Below are positions 41,801-51,022 of a stretch of DNA of 64,000 nt, piece after piece. Each line of letters opens with the position of its first letter. Positions within the stretch are counted from its first letter, which is position 1. This DNA comes from Kalmanozyma brasiliensis GHG001 (Eukaryota > Basidiomycota > Ustilaginomycetes > Ustilaginales): the NCBI RefSeq assembly GCF_000497045.1, contig NW_015961957.1:310001-374000 (forward strand). Direction: 5' to 3'. Under the pieces are notes generated by a model that was given only the letters and a program-made list of their open reading frames with translations, did not search any database and was not told the origin of the DNA. The position numbers were made by a program, and so were the translations under genes.

Positions 41801-44384
41801 TGGCGATCCGTACTTTGAGGACGACGAGCCTGTTGAGAAGGAGTCTTGGCCCTGGCCGGCCTCTAATCTCCTGCCACCCGAGGCGTACTACGCCTTCCGC
41901 AAGCCGCTGGATCGCCTCAAGTATGGAGGTTACGAAGTCGACCTGGTCGGCATCCGCAAGCACAGCTCCACCGAGCGCGACTACATCCTCCGTCTCCGAC
42001 GCCCCAACGCTCCCGACCAGTACGTCGTGCGCAACGACAACGACTTCGAAGAGTACCGACGTAACCTGGCCAAGGACCTGAGCCCGTATGCCTTTGTCAA
42101 GCCTCTGCCTCGAACTCGCGGTCGTCCCGATGAGGGCGAAAGCGATATTGAGGACGGCAGCCCGTATGGCTCGGAGCGCTCAGAAGGGTTCAATGCGGCC
42201 GGTCTGGGCTCTGCGGCGCTGTACAAGTCGCAGGATGATCGACTGGGTCGCAAGGCCTCGGAGCGAGAACTGCGTGGCGGCGGACGCGACGGACGAAGAC
42301 GCTACAGCTCTGCTAAGCAGAACGGTCGTCCTGTTCTGGGCCGTGACGACCGATCGGAGTACGGAAGCGAGGTCTTCGAGGACACTGCGGACGAGAAGTA
42401 CCTCGACGACGATGACTACTCCGATGCTACGCTGCAGCCTAGGCGTGGTGCTTCTCGGCGAGGAGGACGTGGCGGGCAGGCTCAAGCGAATGGTAAGAAC
42501 CGTCAGTCGCTGCTCGACAAGGGCAAGGGCTCTTTGCGCAAGCTCACGGGCAAGGAGTCGCAGAACACGTCGCGCAACAGCTCGCTCCGACGAAAGGATG
42601 GTCCCAAGAACTCGATGTCCAGGCAGAACTCGAATCGCCTTGCTCCGCCTATGACGAGCGTCGGCGGTGCGGGTCGGCCCGAGCGCGCCAGCACTTCGTC
42701 GCGCCGCCCTCCCGCTGCTGGTGCTATGGACTTCGAGGCTCGACGCAACAAGCTGCGAACGTGGCTGCGCGACACGCTCGCCGTGCGCGAAGCAGGTCAT
42801 GCCAACGAGACGCAGAACTTCCTCACCATTGGTGGCTTCATGGAGCGCAACCTGCGACGCAGCGACTACGAAGACATCAAGGAGCGTAGCCGCGAGGACA
42901 GCCATCGTCGCAAGGAGCACGGTCGGGATGCGGCCGAGGCGGGCGACGATGTTCACGACCTGCGGGACGTACGCGACGAAATCTGGTTCGATTGCGTCGA
43001 GGGCGATGGCTTCCTCAAGATGTACGATTCGCTCCGCGAGACGCCCGACTATGCGCGTCTGCCGCTGGGCTACCAGAAGATTGTCTCATGGGGCAACTTG
43101 CAGATGGCACGCTGGCTGTACGGCGTCTTTGTGGCGGGTGACGAGTCGCGTGCCAACCTGGCGCGCGTGCAGGACGTCTACGAGTCGGTGCCGTGGAGGA
43201 AGCTCGCGTTCGCTATGAAGTCGCCCGTCGCTCAGATGGTGCGCTCGTGGAGGGACGAGTTCCTGCGACGTGGCTTCCTGCAGTCGATGCTGCACGTCAT
43301 GTTGGAAGACGAGCCCGAGACGATCGAAGAGGACCTCGTTGAGCTGCGGGCCGCCATCGGATCAGACGTCATGTTCCAGAAGCTGCGTGTCTTTGTCGAC
43401 TCGCCAGGCGATCTCAAGCGTCTCATTCGACAGCACGCCGAGAAGGCCGGTGTTCCGCTCGTGGCTGCGATCGTTCGTGGCTCCGAGCAGCCCAAGCTCA
43501 ACAAGATCGAGGTGCAGCGCGTCATGGACGCCTCGGAGGCTTACCAGGACTTCATGAAGACCCTCCCCTCAGTGACCAAGAAGAACAATCACAAGGAGCC
43601 CGGCTACCTTCTCATCTGCAACCTGCAGCGGGCGCTGCGTCTGCTGTCGCTCCAGCGCGATGGTGCGCAGGTGCGAGGCATGCTGCAGGACCCCATGATC
43701 GCTGACGCGCTCACCGCCGCCTTTGAGCCGCTGATGGAGGAGGTGAGGCGTCTGCACAAGGTCAAGGGCATTGGCAACGCGGTGATGGATCTGCAGTCGT
43801 TCTTCGCTCGACTCTTGGACCACCTCACGGGTCTGCGTGCTCGTGTGGTGGACCCGCTCACGGCGGTCAACAGCATCGCCGAGATGCTCGACGACGCTGC
43901 GCCCGCATGGTACCGCTTCCTGCACACCGCTGCCGACTCCACCCCCACGGTGTTCAGCTTCTTCGCGTGGTTCCGTCATCTTGCGATGACCATCGGTGCT
44001 GGATCGGACGACCTAGCCCAAATCTGGACCAATCCGCCCGCCGCGCCTGCTGCTGAGGAAGACGAGGGCTCCGACGGCGACCGTCAATCGGTCGAGCCCA
44101 GTCCGGAGTACGAAGGCATCCTGGACCCGGCGACGATGCGCGAGATCAACTCGCTCTCGGAACACGGTCGCCGGAAGCGCAATCGTCAGATGGAGATTGC
44201 GTGCCGCTGGGCGGCGGGTGATACGGAGGAACACCACCCGGTGCAGATCCAGGGCGACGGCAGAGGCAAGACGCGAAGCGAACCTTACATGCCTCGCGAA
44301 CCTAGGCCGGCGAGGAAGGCGCCTGGACTGGATAGGTTCAGGAAGTCGTTCCGCGAGGCTGTGTCGAGCGCTCTCGCCCGCTGA
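38835..44384 (+). CDS. Giant PX-associated/PX/DUF3818 protein (Lec1-like)
   Basis: Intronless, 1849 residues from the ATG at 38835 (MRRPYVEPGH). Roughly residues 1-780 are disordered: acidic clusters (EDDDDQGF, DDDDDETS), Arg/Ser stretches and Ala/Gly runs. A PX-associated (PXB) domain follows at about 785-1020 (QQTHYFIRELSARELRWELD; FLFKNAFCTFPLFV), then a PX domain at about 1035-1100 (YILRLRRPNAPDQYVVRNDN), a basic linker, and a DUF3818 helical domain at about 1295-1740 (VSWGNLQMARWLYGVFVAGD; GYLLICNLQRALRLLSLQRDG; FFAWFRHLAMTIGAGSDDL). The order matches yeast Ypr097w/Lec1, a phosphoinositide-binding protein connected with sterol and lipid distribution. Yeast Lec1 is about 1070 residues, so the N-terminal extension is the main difference. 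It probably acts at membrane surfaces. Confidence 0.9.
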   Translation: MRRPYVEPGHRSARPGIRHRSRQDGPDRKGRDPNTLGRNGSDRRPARLVSDRDSETETTDSYIEDDDDQGFRTDENAVTANEELDDDDDDETSIVDSSVTGASVTDSSVGSAGRSRPAPAIRGAGTRAVQDSEDDSEDDSDDDDDASTDAPTPRNQSRSNLAAATPRSRPRAYSRSNKLAPEDEGWAPEGGAPKERRKGGILGRLTRIGRKRKGSSPPAAQSRQAANTDLVLGRSYGAVRELRSRKSNVGQRPTSMISNGTGDRRRGAAAAAAVGAVASGAGVTGRSAARSSNLASSRSTSGRGGFEDDFDSELGSAPPRGAGLRARQPPSTIASDDATDLVDRDDAPLQTSDVPPRIPLPIALRDAENARSPEIVDPFGERAATKQSHVRSKSVAESVQPSVLDSSDSASLARPASPLIPASGPLSHNDAIVPSQRPSMQSLRDNEIDEDALSRSRKPSIDLRAAAGGALGGLAAMIGFDALREKKNGLPPKDDPVASALGLVPSDDVATQNAAAASTTSVNTATPAAPIAAAEPVSNETLLPRRTRRQGSKASVLTGATSGESPSELPYTLEDGSPANRSAPAPAITGPLALGAGLGGLAAAAGVATGTDTDSEVKLRRQRSLKNKGRALAEDDYERTEANIAPVQTRDYAAPPSVVSAVSEIPPADDEVEPAYTAAPLNEKSGYSQLGMAAAAAAAPIAAVAAAAGTRKPKTLKDKSAKPPKGSRGVEKLPAVNEDGSIYRRPIPKPEKGGYLLTPSVAPSVADPLSVRGVGRRRPVASQGDWLSKDLSPQQTHYFIRELSARELRWELDRAFLLTSLEKPQRPSRFARKDLSSVEDDSRINDFDESSDEDLLAEDEDEDEEAVFRRAPQLGQGVYNQPTIPDLPLLRFLFKNAFCTFPLFVANEEKADQYVGGPPDKATLARNYFFTGILPLLRAIHTRSLSAWVDRHGEGDGTPFSAVSTTGSLRSLLTKWASRYVTAVLRVGPGDPYFEDDEPVEKESWPWPASNLLPPEAYYAFRKPLDRLKYGGYEVDLVGIRKHSSTERDYILRLRRPNAPDQYVVRNDNDFEEYRRNLAKDLSPYAFVKPLPRTRGRPDEGESDIEDGSPYGSERSEGFNAAGLGSAALYKSQDDRLGRKASERELRGGGRDGRRRYSSAKQNGRPVLGRDDRSEYGSEVFEDTADEKYLDDDDYSDATLQPRRGASRRGGRGGQAQANGKNRQSLLDKGKGSLRKLTGKESQNTSRNSSLRRKDGPKNSMSRQNSNRLAPPMTSVGGAGRPERASTSSRRPPAAGAMDFEARRNKLRTWLRDTLAVREAGHANETQNFLTIGGFMERNLRRSDYEDIKERSREDSHRRKEHGRDAAEAGDDVHDLRDVRDEIWFDCVEGDGFLKMYDSLRETPDYARLPLGYQKIVSWGNLQMARWLYGVFVAGDESRANLARVQDVYESVPWRKLAFAMKSPVAQMVRSWRDEFLRRGFLQSMLHVMLEDEPETIEEDLVELRAAIGSDVMFQKLRVFVDSPGDLKRLIRQHAEKAGVPLVAAIVRGSEQPKLNKIEVQRVMDASEAYQDFMKTLPSVTKKNNHKEPGYLLICNLQRALRLLSLQRDGAQVRGMLQDPMIADALTAAFEPLMEEVRRLHKVKGIGNAVMDLQSFFARLLDHLTGLRARVVDPLTAVNSIAEMLDDAAPAWYRFLHTAADSTPTVFSFFAWFRHLAMTIGAGSDDLAQIWTNPPAAPAAEEDEGSDGDRQSVEPSPEYEGILDPATMREINSLSEHGRRKRNRQMEIACRWAAGDTEEHHPVQIQGDGRGKTRSEPYMPREPRPARKAPGLDRFRKSFREAVSSALAR

Positions 44385-47300
44385 AGGATGCGCTCACACC
44401 ACCATATGGACCTTTCCCCCTCATTCACATTCACAGACGGACACTTTTGATACATTCGACATTCCTTTACTCGACCGACACATGTTTCATACCTGTACCA
44501 TCGACCGATTGACTCTGTAGATACTGTGCTCGAATCTGACCCTATGAACCCTGCTCTCCGTGCCAGTGTTGCTAGATGGCGCGTGCGTTTGTGCGCACGA
44601 CTGAAACACGATGCGACCCGATCCGGAGGATCGAAGGGGGGTTGTGGTTGCTATCCGGGTCGCCACATGTCTCAGAAAGGGACCGGGTCACGTGGCGTCT
44701 TTTTGTGGCACGGCGCAGAACAACGGTGCAGAGGAGTGAGACAAAGTGGACTGTCTTTCTGAGACCTGGCCAAGGAATGTTAGCGCTGTCGCTTGGATGA
44801 ACATGGAGCGCGAGCGCGGCAACGACGACAGGCTAAAAGCACGATAGCGTTGTGCTGAGATGAAGTCACTTGCGGTCTTTGCTTCGTAGAAGCCTAGCCG
44901 GTGTCAGCGTGTGAAACGTGACTACCGTAGGCCACCGGGCTGTGGATGGTTGGATGGAATTTGGCCCGCTTCTCGCATGTGCTGCCGCAATCCAAGCGGT
45001 GACGGGCCAATTTCGGTCTCTCGATCGACGAGATGCCCGAGATGATCTCCTCGTCGAGACTATTGCTGACGATGACGAGAGCAACGGTCAACCATCCGCA
45101 CATCTCCATGTCGCCATGTCTGCACCGACAATTGACACGTCAAGAGAACACACCTGAAACACAATCCCCACGTTCTGCTGACACTGAGACATGTTGCGGA
45201 GTTTAAAATTTCTGTCATTCGGGCGGGTGACTAACGGCCGTGAGCCTGGTGACAGGACGAGAGGAGGGGTCGGAGTTAGGCAGGCGCGTACCCGACCTTG
45301 GACTGAGCTCGAAATTGACCGTCGTGTTAATGAGGGCCGTTGGTGATCTTGCGAGCGCAATTCGCACGCTCGCGTGGGATAGCTGGATGAGACATCGACG
45401 AAGGAAACGAGTACCGCAACGGTCAGGAGCGCAATCTAAGCGCCGATGGATAGGTATGTCTCTCACTTCGAAAAGACGGGAGCGTCGGGGACGGCCGATG
45501 GGTTTTGGTTGCCAAAGAGGTTGCCGCTCGCTTTCAGCGGGTCAAGCGCTCTGTCAGTCGGCCATTGGCGGCCGAACCGTACCAACCCAGACACGCCTTC
45601 TGCCAGGAAAAAAGGCACGGCATTCTCAACGAGAAAGAACATTCCAAGCGAACAAGCAGATGAGCATGGAGAGGCGCTTGGCGGCTAGCTCCGCCGCTCG
45701 GCCTTAGGCGATGTCGATGCGGGGGCATGCTCGTTTCATGACGGCATGCTTATGGGGCGTGGACAACGCGTGGGAAATGGCCAATGATTTGCCAAGCGAT
45801 AGAAAACGATGGATGGGGGCTTGGCCGATTCACCGGCTGAACTCTTGGTAAGGCACATTGATATTAAGGTTCAGACTCCTTCGAACCGAACGGGCCATCA
45901 TCCAGTCATCGTAAAAGGGCCAGCTCCGACAAGTCGAACTCTCTCTCTCTCTCGGCGTTCAGCGGTTCGAAAACCGATTTCTCACGCCTCAGTTTCGACG
46001 GCGGAAGGCTGCCGTCATCGAAGCCATGATGGGCATTAAAGTTTGCGTGCTCATAGCGAGAATACATGGGATGGACGAGCGGAGCGGAGTAGGGCGCAGC
46101 AGAAGCGATTCGCGGTTTGCCGAGAAGTAGCGCCCCGGCGATGCTCGCTAAGGCTGAGCTTGACCTTGTTTGCCGCCGTCTTCCTCGCGTTCCTGGCAGT
46201 GATGATGACGGCGACCAAGCTCGATGTGGCTTGCGAAACAATGGTCGCTCTCGGACCAGGCCCTATAATGTAGGCATCCGACGGGTAGTCGAAGCCCTGA
46301 TGACACGGACATCGTGACAACAAGGAACGCAATGGCCCGAGAAATCTACGCTAGTCGTCGTCGTTACGACCCGAGCGCAAAAAATGCAGGTCCAGGCCTG
46401 TTCGATGCTGCCTTGCCCTGCGGCACGCTCTCAGCTTCTCAAATCGAACCGAACCACGACTAGTCCTCGTGCCTCTCTGCCGTCATCCAGCTTCTAGATG
46501 CCGTCTTTTCGCCGGCAAACATGGCGCTAGAGTCGGTCGATTGCAGCCCAGTCCGAGCTCCCGACCGTTCGCCGCTCCTTCGTTCCTGAACTTTACTTCA
46601 AAAGAACACTGAGACCTCCTAGTGTTTTTTCCCACCTTGTGAAACAAGTGACCTGGCGTATCAATGAGATCACGAAGCGGCTTCCCAACCTTGTTCTTCG
46701 CTCATCGTCGACGGGTCATCGCGGTGAGGATAAGACGGATGCACGACGTCCGAAGGGGCTCCGAGTGTGCCCACTGTGTACCGGTCAAAAGACAGCTTCG
46801 ATGAGACACACAAAATCAACCCAGCCGAGCCGCTGACAGTTTTTGGCGCTCCGACGGCTCCGACGTGGTTTGGACAGTGAACAGCTTCAGAGTCCGCACG
46901 CCCGCTTAGCCTTCTTGAGCCCTTTCGACATCCGCCCTCGCTTGGCACAATGACCGCACAAGGCATGCGATCCCAGAGTGCGTCGCTTTCATATTCAGCC
47001 TTCCTCCCTCGACGGAGCCTTCTTTCATGTGTGAACCCTGATGAGCAAGTGAGCTCTATCCTTGGTCGATGATGATGTGAGTTTGGGGATTTCGGTTGTT
47101 CGATCTGACCGCCCATAGCTGAGCTTGAACCTTGTAAGCTATTCATTTTTAGCAACCAATTCATGCAAGGCGGATGAGATTGCCGTTGGAGCCTGTCGCT
47201 ATGCACGCCTGACTGTTGCCCTGATACCACTTACGACGATCGACAATCCAGTCGCAATCGTCTGAGTCTCGACTCCTGTGTCGAAACACAGGTTCGGAGG

Positions 47301-48374
47301 AGAACGAGGACATTCGATACGAAGGCGTCGAAGCAGTGGCGGATGGAACGGAATGCCCGGCCAAGCCACTTCGATCCCACGCTAACCACACGTCCAGATC
47401 TCGAAATTTCGATTTAATCACGAAAAACAAGATGGAAAATTCACAATTTGGGCCTGGCCTTAGCCTAGCCTAGCCGAGCCCCCGTCCTTGAGCTCGCTTG
47501 ACCAGGCGTCTGACATCCCGTCGGATGGCCTCATGCCGTAATGCACTATCGTTCAACCTCCGCTCTGCACTTTGCTCACAGTTCAAGAGGCTGGGCAGAG
47601 AGCCTTCAAGTCGGAGACGGCCGCTTGATCGAGAGGCGCTAACGTGGGTCATCCTCCCTCCTGTGGAAAATGACGCTCATACCCCCTTCCCCCTGCTCGC
47701 TGCCCCTTGCGTGCCGCCAAGCATGCGTTCAAGCCGGCGTACCTAACCTCTCCTCCTCAAGTGCCTGGTCGTAAAATCCATCTGAGCTGACCTTGAAAAC
47801 TTAGGCTTGGTAGCAGGCAGAGGCGGCGGCGAATTCCATACTGTCAATATACCGCCAGCGAATCTGGTCGATTTTCCTAAGAAATTGCGGTCCATGTGCC
47901 GCTCCAGCCTTTTGTCTGCAGTTTGTCAGTCAGTCCCCCTGGCATTTTGCCCGGCTTTCTCCCTGCTCAAACGCACAGCATCGCGTCGGGTTGGGGCGTA
48001 CCTGAGCTAAAATGGCATCGGCTCGCCGTTGAATTGGCAAGCGCTTTTGCTTGTTGTTTCTCGTATGTCTCTTGCGGCAGCTGATCCGACTCGCCTGGCA
48101 TTCTCCGCGCTTTTGTCCCCTCCCTGCTGTTGCCCCTGCGTGGCTGCCCCTCTGCCCTTGCGTGCTGTGGGATGCAGCTCGGCTTCTCTCGCTTCTACGC
48201 ACGGCTTCTATACCTTTTCGAGTCCGCTTAGCAGCAGGGCAAGAGGGTAAAGCGACACAATCCATGCCCCCCATTTGACTTATAAGCAGCCCCGGTAGAA
48301 TTGGCACTTCCTCCCCTTCTTTCATCCGTCACCATCTTCCCTTCCCTACCACCCCTCCACCATCTACTACAACA
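44385..48374. other. Gene-poor region of about 4 kb upstream of the repeat-peptide gene
   Basis: No supported coding gene. The longest frames (46670-47230 minus, 45240-45707 plus) lack domains and overlap frames on the other strand. Small features include TAGCCTAGCC repeats at 47460-47476 and a TATA box at 48281. A long upstream region is compatible with complex regulation of the secreted peptide gene, but nothing in it demonstrates that. Confidence 0.4.
48281..48286 (+). promoter_or_regulatory. TATA box of the Kex2-type peptide precursor gene
   Basis: GACTTATAAGCAGC lies 94 bases before the ATG at 48375. The leader between them is C/T-rich (CTTCCTCCCCTTCTTTC and similar), as in highly expressed fungal genes. 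Confidence 0.6.
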
Positions 48375-49040
48375 ATGCACTTCCGCACCTCGTTCCTGTT
48401 GATGGGCGTTGCCGCTGCCAGTCTGGCCGTTGCTGCCCCTGTGGTGGCCGACTCGCCCGCCGCTGTGGAGCGTGCCAACGGTGCCCCTGCTGCCGACTTC
48501 CTCCAGCCTAGCAAGCAGTTCTCCTACAAGCGCGACGAGGTCGAGGAGCGCGCCAACGGTGCCCCCTCCAAGGACTTCCTCCAGCCCAGCAAGCAGTACA
48601 GCTACAAGCGCGCCAACGGTGCCCCTTCCAAGGACTTCCTCCAGCCCAGCAAGCAGTTCTCTTACAAGCGCGACGGTGAGATTGAGGAGCGTCAGAACGG
48701 TGCTCCCGCCGCTGACTGGGGACGCAACCCCAAGCAGTACCAGTACAAGCGCGAGGTTGAGGAGCGCCAGAACGGCGCCCCTGCTGCTGACTGGGGACGC
48801 AACCCCAAGCAGTACCAGTACAAGCGCGAGGTTGAGGAGCGTCAGAACGGCGCCCCTGCTGCTGACTGGGGACGCAACCCCAAGCAGTACCAGTACAAGC
48901 GCCAGAACGGTGCCCCCGCTGGTGACTACGGTCGCAACCCCAAGCAGTACCAATACAAGCGCGACGAACTGATGGAGGAGCGCGCCAACGGTGCCCCCAG
49001 CAAGGACTTCCTCCAGCCCTCCAAGCAGTACTCGTACTAG
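48375..49040 (+). CDS. Secreted repeat precursor with Kex2 sites (KEP-type), eight 18-residue peptides
   Basis: Intronless, 221 residues. A signal peptide MHFRTSFLLMGVAAASLAVA is followed by a short propeptide. The rest is eight repeats with identical 18-residue cores at 34-51, 60-77, 80-97, 107-124, 132-149, 157-174, 177-194 and 204-221. Class A is ANGAPxxDFLQPSKQ(F/Y)SY (four copies), class B is QNGAPAADWGRNPKQYQY or a close variant (four copies), in the order AAABBBBA. Each core except the last is followed by KR, and many are preceded by an acidic spacer ending in ER (DEVEER, EVEER, DELMEER). The last core ends exactly at the stop, which fixes the mature C-terminus as SY or QY. The architecture is that of Kex2-processed fungal peptides (alpha-factor precursors, Ustilago Rep1, dikaritin RiPP precursors). 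The peptide family itself is not one I recognise. A signalling, wall-coating or RiPP role are all open. Confidence 0.93.
   Translation: MHFRTSFLLMGVAAASLAVAAPVVADSPAAVERANGAPAADFLQPSKQFSYKRDEVEERANGAPSKDFLQPSKQYSYKRANGAPSKDFLQPSKQFSYKRDGEIEERQNGAPAADWGRNPKQYQYKREVEERQNGAPAADWGRNPKQYQYKREVEERQNGAPAADWGRNPKQYQYKRQNGAPAGDYGRNPKQYQYKRDELMEERANGAPSKDFLQPSKQYSY
48474..49037 (+). repeat. Tandem coding repeats of the peptide precursor
   Basis: Eight units of 60, 75, 78 or 81 bases (18 codons of core plus KR and an optional acidic spacer). The three central class B units (about 48693-48902) are nearly identical at the nucleotide level, which suggests recent duplication or gene conversion, while class A and class B units differ through the core centre (DFLQPS against DWGRNP). 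Confidence 0.9.
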
Positions 49041-49852
49041 ATCCGTTTAGAGTCAGCATGTATACCACTTTCCTTTTGTTCTGCTCTGTCTTTCCCCCGT
49101 CGGGGTCGATGAGATCGATCCCCAATTGCACACATCGTATACCGTTCCGCAAATGTGTGTGTGTGAGGTCCGCGGAGAGATGACGGTGAACGGAACTGAA
49201 TAGATGAATGGAAGGGATGGGCAGCGCATGAATGACGCTGATCCGATCAGGTGGGTGAGGCGATCATGAGTTCAATGCGGCGGAGCACGAATCGATGGCC
49301 ACAGGGTTCCGCATCAATGGTTGTGAGGGTAAGGCGACCTGCCTTAGGTGTACTGGCTCATGCTGGGCGCCTTCCCTGCGAAATGATCGGAATCTCGATG
49401 CGCGTCTGATGAGCAAGCTTCGGCGTTGTTGGAGCGTGGGTTGCGGTGGGGATGACAGCTGAATGGTGGAGCGAGGCGGTGGTGGGGAAGGACCAGAGTT
49501 GACCGACGAAGAGGTCGTCGGAAATCGGCAGTGTTGCTCTCTCCACACCCGCGTGTTTCACACTTTTTTGGTCTCGTCGACGATATTCATCTTCACAGTC
49601 GACCATCTCTTTCATCTCTCCCTGCCTCGATCGCTGCCAGAGCGACCCATTCGTCGAGTCGGAAGCGTGTTCCGAGCAGCCGCAGTGTCCGACGTAGTGG
49701 AGTAGCAGCGCATTACACGAGCGTAACTGGAGGGGCTGTAGCAATCGACTTGTAACAAGGCGGACCGGGCGTATCGACAGACTCAAGGTCGAACCTCTTC
49801 GAACGCGAAAGGGTTTGAGCAGCAGCATCAGCAAGCAGGGTCTTCGAGCAAG
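49041..49852. other. Intergenic region between the peptide gene and GPI8
   Basis: The 812 bases hold the peptide gene 3' region and the GPI8 promoter and leader. A GTGTGTGTG run occurs near 49154-49163. No gene is seen. Confidence 0.4.
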
Positions 49853-51022
49853 ATGGGAGATGGTACCGTTGATGCAGTCGTGGTCAAGTCAACACGGCGC
49901 AAGTCGCGCACCTCTACAGCAAGCATCGCGTCCAACTCAAAACCACGGTCGTCACGGCGCACCTTGCGCATCGTCCTTCTCAGCCTAATAGCCGCCACAC
50001 TGGCGATACTTGCGCCTCTCGCCTTCCCTTCCGCATTCCTGACCTCTGAACAGGTCTCTCAGGTGACGCACTTCTTCGAGCGTGCCGGGCTCGACGTTCT
50101 CTCCACCACAGACGTGCCCGCGTATCCTCACCCGAGCAACGACGTCCCGCAAACAACCCCCCTCCGCGGCGGCCACACAAACAACTGGGCGGTCCTCGTT
50201 TGCACCTCGAAATTCTGGTTCAACTACCGTCACATTGCCAACACGCTCGGCATGTATCGCACCGTCAAGCGACTCGGTATCCCTGATAGTCAGATCATCC
50301 TCATGCTGGCGGACGATGCGGCGTGCAATTCGCGCAACAAGCATCCCGGACGGGTATCTTCCTCGGCCCAAAAACTCGATTTGTACGGGTCGAATGTTGA
50401 GGTGGATTACCGCGGGTATGAGGTTTCCGTCGAAAACCTCATTCGTCTCCTCACCGGCCGGTTGCCTGCGACGACCCCGAAGGGCAAGAGGCTGGACAGC
50501 GACGCACGAAGCAATGTGTTGCTGTATATGACCGGTCACGGTGGAGATGAATTCTTGAAGTTTCAGGACAGCGAAGAGATCAGCGCGGTCGATATCGCAG
50601 ATGCCCTCGAACAGATGCATCAAGCCCATCGCTACCATGAACTCCTCTTCATCGTAGATACCTGCCAAGCAAATACCCTCTACTCGCGCATCTACAGCCC
50701 CAACATCCTCGCCACCGGCTCGAGCGAAAAAGGCCAAAACAGCTACAGCCACGGCGCAGACGACGATCTCGGCGTCGCCATGATCGATCGGTATACAAAC
50801 TTCATACTCGAATGGATGGAGGGCGTCGACAAGAGAGGAAACGAGACCATCAAGATGCTCTTCGATGCGTATGATCGGGAGAAGATCGAGAGCGATCCGG
50901 GGGTGAGGAGCGATTTGTTCAGAAGGGAGCTGGGGGATGTCAAGGTGACCGACTTTTTTGGGGGCGTCAGTCAGGTCGATCTCACGCCCAAGGTGCGGGA
51001 GGTGATGCTCATGTCATCGTAA
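49853..51022 (+). CDS. GPI8: GPI transamidase catalytic subunit Gpi8
   Basis: Intronless as read, 389 residues. A basic N-terminus precedes a hydrophobic segment IVLLSLIAATLAILAPLAF (about 40-58), acting as signal or anchor. The C13 caspase-like peptidase domain starts at NNWAVLVCTSKFWFNYRHIANTLGMYR (about 110), with GIPDSQIILMLADDAACN, LYMTGHGGDEF (catalytic His229) and FIVDTCQANTLYSRI (catalytic Cys271), and ends LTPKVREVMLMSS. It cleaves GPI-signal propeptides and attaches the GPI anchor in the ER lumen with Gaa1, Gpi16, Gpi17 and Gab1. Yeast and human homologues end with a C-terminal membrane helix that is absent here. The stop TAA lies within TCGTAAGC, which could be a splice donor, so a missing 3' exon is possible; I found no convincing hydrophobic exon downstream. 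Confidence 0.95.
   Translation: MGDGTVDAVVVKSTRRKSRTSTASIASNSKPRSSRRTLRIVLLSLIAATLAILAPLAFPSAFLTSEQVSQVTHFFERAGLDVLSTTDVPAYPHPSNDVPQTTPLRGGHTNNWAVLVCTSKFWFNYRHIANTLGMYRTVKRLGIPDSQIILMLADDAACNSRNKHPGRVSSSAQKLDLYGSNVEVDYRGYEVSVENLIRLLTGRLPATTPKGKRLDSDARSNVLLYMTGHGGDEFLKFQDSEEISAVDIADALEQMHQAHRYHELLFIVDTCQANTLYSRIYSPNILATGSSEKGQNSYSHGADDDLGVAMIDRYTNFILEWMEGVDKRGNETIKMLFDAYDREKIESDPGVRSDLFRRELGDVKVTDFFGGVSQVDLTPKVREVMLMSS

Noticed and set aside
46670..47230. Minus-strand 186-codon ORF in the 4 kb gap
   Set aside because: No domain, no signal peptide, no splice context; length is compatible with chance in GC-rich DNA.
48474..49037. Tandem repeats considered as a CRISPR-like array or non-coding minisatellite
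   Set aside because: The repeats are in frame, carry KR sites and follow a signal peptide and ATG, so they are coding.
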